Part shown: piece after piece, positions 20,201 through 22,979 of the stretch
Position numbering within the stretch: position 1 is the stretch's first letter
How the letters are laid out: each line of letters begins with the position of its first letter
Source: a virus
DNA: 22,979 nt
Direction: 5' to 3' (one strand)
IMG/VR virus record: IMGVR_UViG_3300010160_000236
Location: 1 to 22,979 of that record
Notes under the pieces: model-generated
What the model saw: only the letters and a program-made list of their open reading frames with translations
The model's database searches: none
Told to the model about the DNA's origin: nothing
Made by a program: the position numbers and the translations under genes

Positions 20201-22187
20201 AAAACGATCAAGTACCTTTCAAGTTGCAGGAACTATTAGCTTGGGTGTAAATTCCAATGCAGTAACTGGAACAAATACTAGATTTACACAACAACTGGCA
20301 GCAGGAGATCGTATAGTTATAAGAGGTATGAGCCATGTAGTATCGAATGTTATTAGTGATACTAGTTTGTCAGTTACCCCTGATTATAGAGGTGTAACTA
20401 ACCTAGTAGGTGCTAAAATATGTAAAACAATAGATTTAATTGTACCTCAATCTGATTGGAATTTAGATCCATTAAACGGTTCTGGCCAAAGCGGCTATAC
20501 ATTAGATGTAACTAAAATGCAGATGATTGGTATGCAGTGGACTTGGTACGGTGCTGGATTTATCGACTTTATGCTACGTGGCCCAGATGGTAACTATTGC
20601 TTTGCACACAGATTCCGTAATAGCAACGTAAACAGCGAAGCCTACATGCGAACTGGTAATATGCCAGTACGCTACGAAGTTATTAACGAAGGTGCTAAGG
20701 ATAAATTGTCTAGTGCAATTAACAGTACCACAACTACTATACCGGTAGTAAATGCTTCGTACTTCCCTACAGCGGGCACTGTAATGATTGAAAACGAATT
20801 GATTCGATACACTAACAAGAGTAGCACTAGTTTATTAAATTGTGAAAGAGGAAGTTCGTTAACTCAATTCGTAGCAGGATCAAATAAAACATTTAGCGCA
20901 GGTGCAGGCGCTAGCCATGCTATAAACAAAGGTGTAATATTAGTATCAAATACTATTACTCCAATTATTAGTCACTGGGGTAGTGCGTTTATGATCGACG
21001 GTCAGTTTGATAGCGATCGAGGTTACTTGTTTAACTATGCATCTACTGGTGTTGCAGCCAGTGTGGACCCAGTTACATCTTTCTTGATACGTCTAGCACC
21101 CAGTGTATCAAATGCACAAACAGGAGATCTCGGCGAACGAGAATTGTTGAATCGAGCGCAAATTCTTCTAGATGCTATTGCAATTTCATCAAACACAGTT
21201 AATTCTTCAGATCCATTTACCGGAAATGAATGGTCAGCTAGCGGCACTGCAACTAGCGGATTATACTATCAATATACAAGTGCCGGAGTCAAGAACTGGT
21301 ACCAAGCCACCAGTACTGGAACATTCAGCTCAACTGCGCCAACATTTACTAGCGGAACTGGAGCTTCAGGAACCTACGGCGTAAACTTAACCTGGGCTGG
21401 AGCAACACCTAACAATGCGGGTGGTATTGTTGTTCAAGGCATATTGAATCCTATTAACTACCCGACTGATCCAACTAAGATTACTTGGAACGGATTAAGT
21501 TCAAGTGCGGCAGGTGGACAGCCAAGTTTTGCACAAATTGCGGCAGGTGGTTCTGTAACATGGGGTGGTGGTGCTAGTACTAGTAGTGCCGTAGTCTTTG
21601 GAAAAATTTCAACGTCGATCACTGCTAGAGCTTTTGCTCCAAGCGCAGTTTCATTGACTGCGGTCAGCTTTAACATTATTACTGCTACTGTAAATGCCGC
21701 AAGTTTTGGTAATGCTTCAAATAGTCTAACTGCATTGGCATTTGCCAGTAACCTTGCCAGTGCGTCGGTTAACACTACTCCAACTATAACTGCTGTTGGT
21801 TTCAGTGGAACTCAACCATACGGCAATACAAACTACAACAACGCTGTGCTGTCTGGTCGAATTGATATTTTGATCACCAATGCTCAGTATACTACATTAC
21901 AATCTGCAGCCTCAACATCAATCGCTCCAGGTGATAACGTACAAATTCAAGTGGGACAGTTACGTGTTATCAGCAGTATCACTCCTAGTTATCTTGGAGG
22001 TACATATACAAGAATCGTGTTTACTGTGGCACCTGCCAGTACACTGGGTAATCAGACCACAGTTAATCTTACAGCAATTACTGGCTACAGATATATAAAT
22101 GCTACTACATTAGGCAGTACTGATATAATTGTATCACAGCAACGCTTGCAGGATTATCACCGCAACCTACTGTGGGAGATGCTGTAA
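17235..22187 (+). CDS. Giant virion structural/fibre protein, main reading frame
   Basis: The 1650-residue frame begins MAKKQISNYKF after a GAGGA-like site (17220-17224). Residues 1-320 form a non-repetitive N-terminal domain (for example EKCRRDVSYVLEGYLSDLKHGGN and GIPQSMLDADFEYGLQPTKWQTIS), likely the virion-anchoring part. Then come beta-rich Ser/Thr/Gly modules, three with an HGF-x-x-GD type core (near residues 352, 760 and 900), two GSGY-x-x-GD-v-IT modules, and a conserved block with VMIENELIRYTN (about 1185) and SHWGSAFMIDGQFDSDRGYLFNY (about 1245-1267). The C-terminal part enters a 90-residue repeat array that is cut by a frame change near 22130, ending in an abnormal tail (QQRLQDYHRNLLWEML). 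The protein is probably longer in the functional phage. Confidence 0.85.
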   Translation: MAKKQISNYKFTPGNVVPDLNLYPNAAYLLEVNKKFIQEETIAYIAYNATNNISPYAYYTYNAEKCRRDVSYVLEGYLSDLKHGGNRQTVFNAQYYWIGGVPQVDGDRQPEVFAHTFIKNLIQNYILTNAAFTFRQTTFTQVRDNAYVAEAAGKTKLATLADIVINVINTGLSVLPAVVSNRGSVKFPGFYKLKDILLITNTSRNIIYYNFADPSYKAEITYTETYDSDFPGALYGNDRVTTITFDVDTSTHMVTDSIQIFVEAKEQTVRLNSIATDAMERQKVGIPQSMLDADFEYGLQPTKWQTISTMRNYPSVYEIPGSDKAVASVVSDASVTNTPTGTGSSTITVTTTAAHGFLVGDVFTIKALASSVLGFGRAEGTFIVASVPTATTFTYYAKNKVGTSNPTLLSSSYTQLRAGGFYTGSSVGQPTFTVYSNGQSGTITTSLAVPAGSSFVGYTGPAPLIGSPVTGTGIPAGAQISGVTGTGGTVASTKLNTTANIGDTSIIVTSTAGIVTGLLLNRGDGVAVQVTNIVQNTLTLSDALTSAIEGITATYTNIVPNSTNGSGSGATFNIARIDTIYSVSTGSSVGGGYVVGEVITISGTSLGGNQPGNNIDITVTGATGINSVATFDDATLEYGSGYSSGSGVATTVSPAGGTGLTVNTVALGGGVQEITVQSAGSGYAIGDVITVQGGNLGAKITVLTVTAGGAITAISHAGTPVATGTVSFIGSITFSDVTTGTVANAATLTYTSIATIEIQFTSPHGFIPGDSITTTVSSTGANAQLAAGAFYVEQVPTNTSLRYTARAPGILANTLVGVVYSRPDSYYVHRPLDGGVQLGTGGPAHGAQAIRMSKKYIRYQSGKGIMYNTGALFAPSYDILSITASGTTAGSTITVTIDDVDHGCQIGAQIQINNVTTSGYNGIYTVSNIVDERRLRVIAINALGSTTGELGSPCQMSIRGWHGATVRSGTFDDQNGMFWQYDGIQMSLVKRSSTFQVAGTISLGVNSNAVTGTNTRFTQQLAAGDRIVIRGMSHVVSNVISDTSLSVTPDYRGVTNLVGAKICKTIDLIVPQSDWNLDPLNGSGQSGYTLDVTKMQMIGMQWTWYGAGFIDFMLRGPDGNYCFAHRFRNSNVNSEAYMRTGNMPVRYEVINEGAKDKLSSAINSTTTTIPVVNASYFPTAGTVMIENELIRYTNKSSTSLLNCERGSSLTQFVAGSNKTFSAGAGASHAINKGVILVSNTITPIISHWGSAFMIDGQFDSDRGYLFNYASTGVAASVDPVTSFLIRLAPSVSNAQTGDLGERELLNRAQILLDAIAISSNTVNSSDPFTGNEWSASGTATSGLYYQYTSAGVKNWYQATSTGTFSSTAPTFTSGTGASGTYGVNLTWAGATPNNAGGIVVQGILNPINYPTDPTKITWNGLSSSAAGGQPSFAQIAAGGSVTWGGGASTSSAVVFGKISTSITARAFAPSAVSLTAVSFNIITATVNAASFGNASNSLTALAFASNLASASVNTTPTITAVGFSGTQPYGNTNYNNAVLSGRIDILITNAQYTTLQSAASTSIAPGDNVQIQVGQLRVISSITPSYLGGTYTRIVFTVAPASTLGNQTTVNLTAITGYRYINATTLGSTDIIVSQQRLQDYHRNLLWEML
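18292..20060 (+). repeat. Three dispersed HGF-type protein modules
   Basis: Three modules of about 45 residues share the pattern HG-x(3)-G-x-x-(I/F)-x-I...(F/Y)-x-V-x-x-(V/I)-x(4)-(T/R)-x-x-(Y/V). They are AAHGFLVGDVF...VPTATTFTYYAK (about 18292-18432), SPHGFIPGDSI...VPTNTSLRYTAR (about 19517-19655) and VDHGCQIGAQI...IVDERRLRVIAI (about 19931-20057). They resemble the small beta module often labelled FCCH-like in phage fibre proteins. The DNA copies have diverged, so duplication is old. Confidence 0.65.
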
Positions 22188-22979
22188 CTGGAACTGGAGT
22201 TCCTAACGGCACTACAATTACAGCTATCACAACTAACTTTGCACTAAACGAACCAAAATCAACTTCTAATGGTGCGTACACACGTATAGTTCTAAGTCAG
22301 GCTCTAACAGTTACCTCAGCTAGCGGTACTAATATTACATTAGGAGTTACAACTCCATGGTTACCTGCTTATACTCAGGCATTCAGTACCAGCCGTAACG
22401 ATTTCTTGATCACCACTTCCAGCTATGATTCCGCAGTGGCTTCAACGCCGTGGATAACCGGTGATGTGTTGAGTACTGCCACGTATCTAAATGGTCAGAC
22501 AATATCCACTATCACAAGAAATTACATCACAGTTAACTCAGTGGCATACACCAGAGTCGTTATGAATGCTGTGGCCACTGTGAGCAGTCCCGTAGCGGCA
22601 ACCAATGGTGCGCAAAACATCAGCACTGTGGTTACCAGCAGTGTGGCCACTCTGTACAATCGTGCGTTGAATTCCACTAGATTTGACTTTTTGACCACCA
22701 GCACCACAGGCGCCAGTGTGTCTGACTTGCTGACTGTGGCCACATATCTCACCAGCGGTCAGACGATTTCCAGTATAACTCCCAACTACACCACCATTGC
22801 TGGAGTGTCATACATCAGAGTGTTGATGAGCAGTGCGGCCAATGCCAGTAGCGCAGCCAACAGTGGTAATAACATAGCCAGCATACAGGCCGCTAGCCAA
22901 GCATCATTAACATATGGTTCAGCTGTTAGTACAAATCGCAGTGACATATTGATATATGATACAGATTGGAACGCCAGCG
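21852..22979 (+). repeat. Five-unit protein repeat array, 258-285 bp period
   Basis: Units begin near 21852, 22110, 22388, 22673 and 22931 (last one cut by the window). Each has the pattern (S/N)-x-x-DIL(I/V)-(T/S) ... GD/TATY ... (I/T)-x-x-IT-x-x-Y ... (Y)-(T/I)-R-(I/V)-(V/L). Examples of the last block are TYTRIVF, AYTRIVL, AYTRVVM and SYIRVLM. The array runs through the frame change inside unit 2, which shows both frames belong to one protein. Confidence 0.85.
22124..22979 (+). pseudogene. Frame-shifted continuation of the giant structural protein, open to window end
   Basis: The frame with codons starting at 22124 is open for 285 codons to the end of the window, with no plausible start codon or Shine-Dalgarno at its head; the first in-frame ATG is at 22562, in the middle of repeat unit 3. 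Its translation (TATLAGLSPQPTVGDAVTGTGVPNG...) carries on repeat unit 2 exactly where the main frame goes wrong. A single missing base around 22135 would restore V-S-T-A-T-L-A-G. It is therefore the 3' part of the gene that begins at 17235, split by a one-base deletion that may be real or a sequencing/assembly error. Codons after about 22380 are richer in G and C (CTG, GTG, GCC, ACC) than upstream. Confidence 0.8.

Noticed and set aside
21458-21775. Minus-strand hydrophobic open frame in the giant structural gene
   Set aside because: It is the antisense shadow of Ala/Ser/Thr-rich repeats, which gives long stop-free Ala/Val/Leu-rich reverse frames.
22124-22187. Programmed -1 ribosomal frameshift in the giant structural gene
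   Set aside because: No X-XXY-YYZ slippery heptamer or obvious downstream stem is visible; a simple one-base loss explains the break better.
22562-22979. Independent downstream fibre gene starting at the ATG 22562
   Set aside because: The frame and the repeat pattern continue upstream of this ATG to 22124, there is no Shine-Dalgarno, and the ATG is in the middle of a repeat unit.
1-22979. tRNA genes, CRISPR arrays, insertion sequences, inteins
   Set aside because: Non-coding gaps are all shorter than about 150 bases and contain only promoters, hairpins and leaders; no cloverleaf, spaced direct repeats, transposase or splicing motifs were seen.

Overview
The window looks like part of the genome of a T4-like (Straboviridae/Kyanoviridae-type) marine myovirus. 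It has the T4 core replication and recombination set: a gp32-like single-strand DNA-binding protein, UvsX, UvsY, UvsW, a gp61-like primase and a gp41-like helicase. It also has conserved small genes that I recall from marine T4-like phages (cyanophages, pelagiphages), a 2OG-Fe(II) oxygenase, a carbamoyltransferase and very long Ser/Thr/Gly-rich structural proteins. The host cannot be read from the sequence. Genes are tightly packed, often with ATGA-type overlaps, and all but one lie on the + strand.

Layout. (1) 2-1787: two genes of unknown role; the first is cut by the window edge and the second carries a peptidoglycan-binding-like domain in an Ala/Pro-rich chain. They are followed by two tandem terminators. 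(2) 1938-4721: recombination module 32 - uvsX - small acidic ORF - uvsY, ending in a strong terminator. (3) 4821-10641: a new transcription unit with its own sigma70-like promoter: a 400-residue orphan, uvsW, an unknown protein, a 2OG oxygenase, and a run of conserved small genes. The run includes a possible clamp-loader small subunit, a C2HC zinc-finger protein and a miniature homologue of the bacterial PolIII alpha (DnaE) catalytic region. (4) 10638-11875: a late island, with one minus-strand gene and one plus-strand gene served by face-to-face T4-type late promoters. (5) 11888-15956: replisome unit, primase - 38-residue ORF - carbamoyltransferase - helicase, with promoters directly in front of primase and helicase. 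(6) 16021-22979: late region with a GNAT-like protein, a repeat-rich fibre-like protein and a giant virion protein broken by a frameshift near 22130-22187; the second frame stays open to the window end.

Transcription signals fall into two classes. Replication units have host-type -35/-10 promoters whose -10 box lies only 5-6 bases before the ATG, which predicts leaderless mRNAs. Virion genes have NTAAATA(C) late boxes followed by very short leaders with a Shine-Dalgarno sequence. The observations most worth checking are the PolIII-alpha-like miniprotein, the leaderless promoter pattern, the overlapping late promoters, the broken giant fibre gene and the carbamoyltransferase placed inside the primase-helicase unit.
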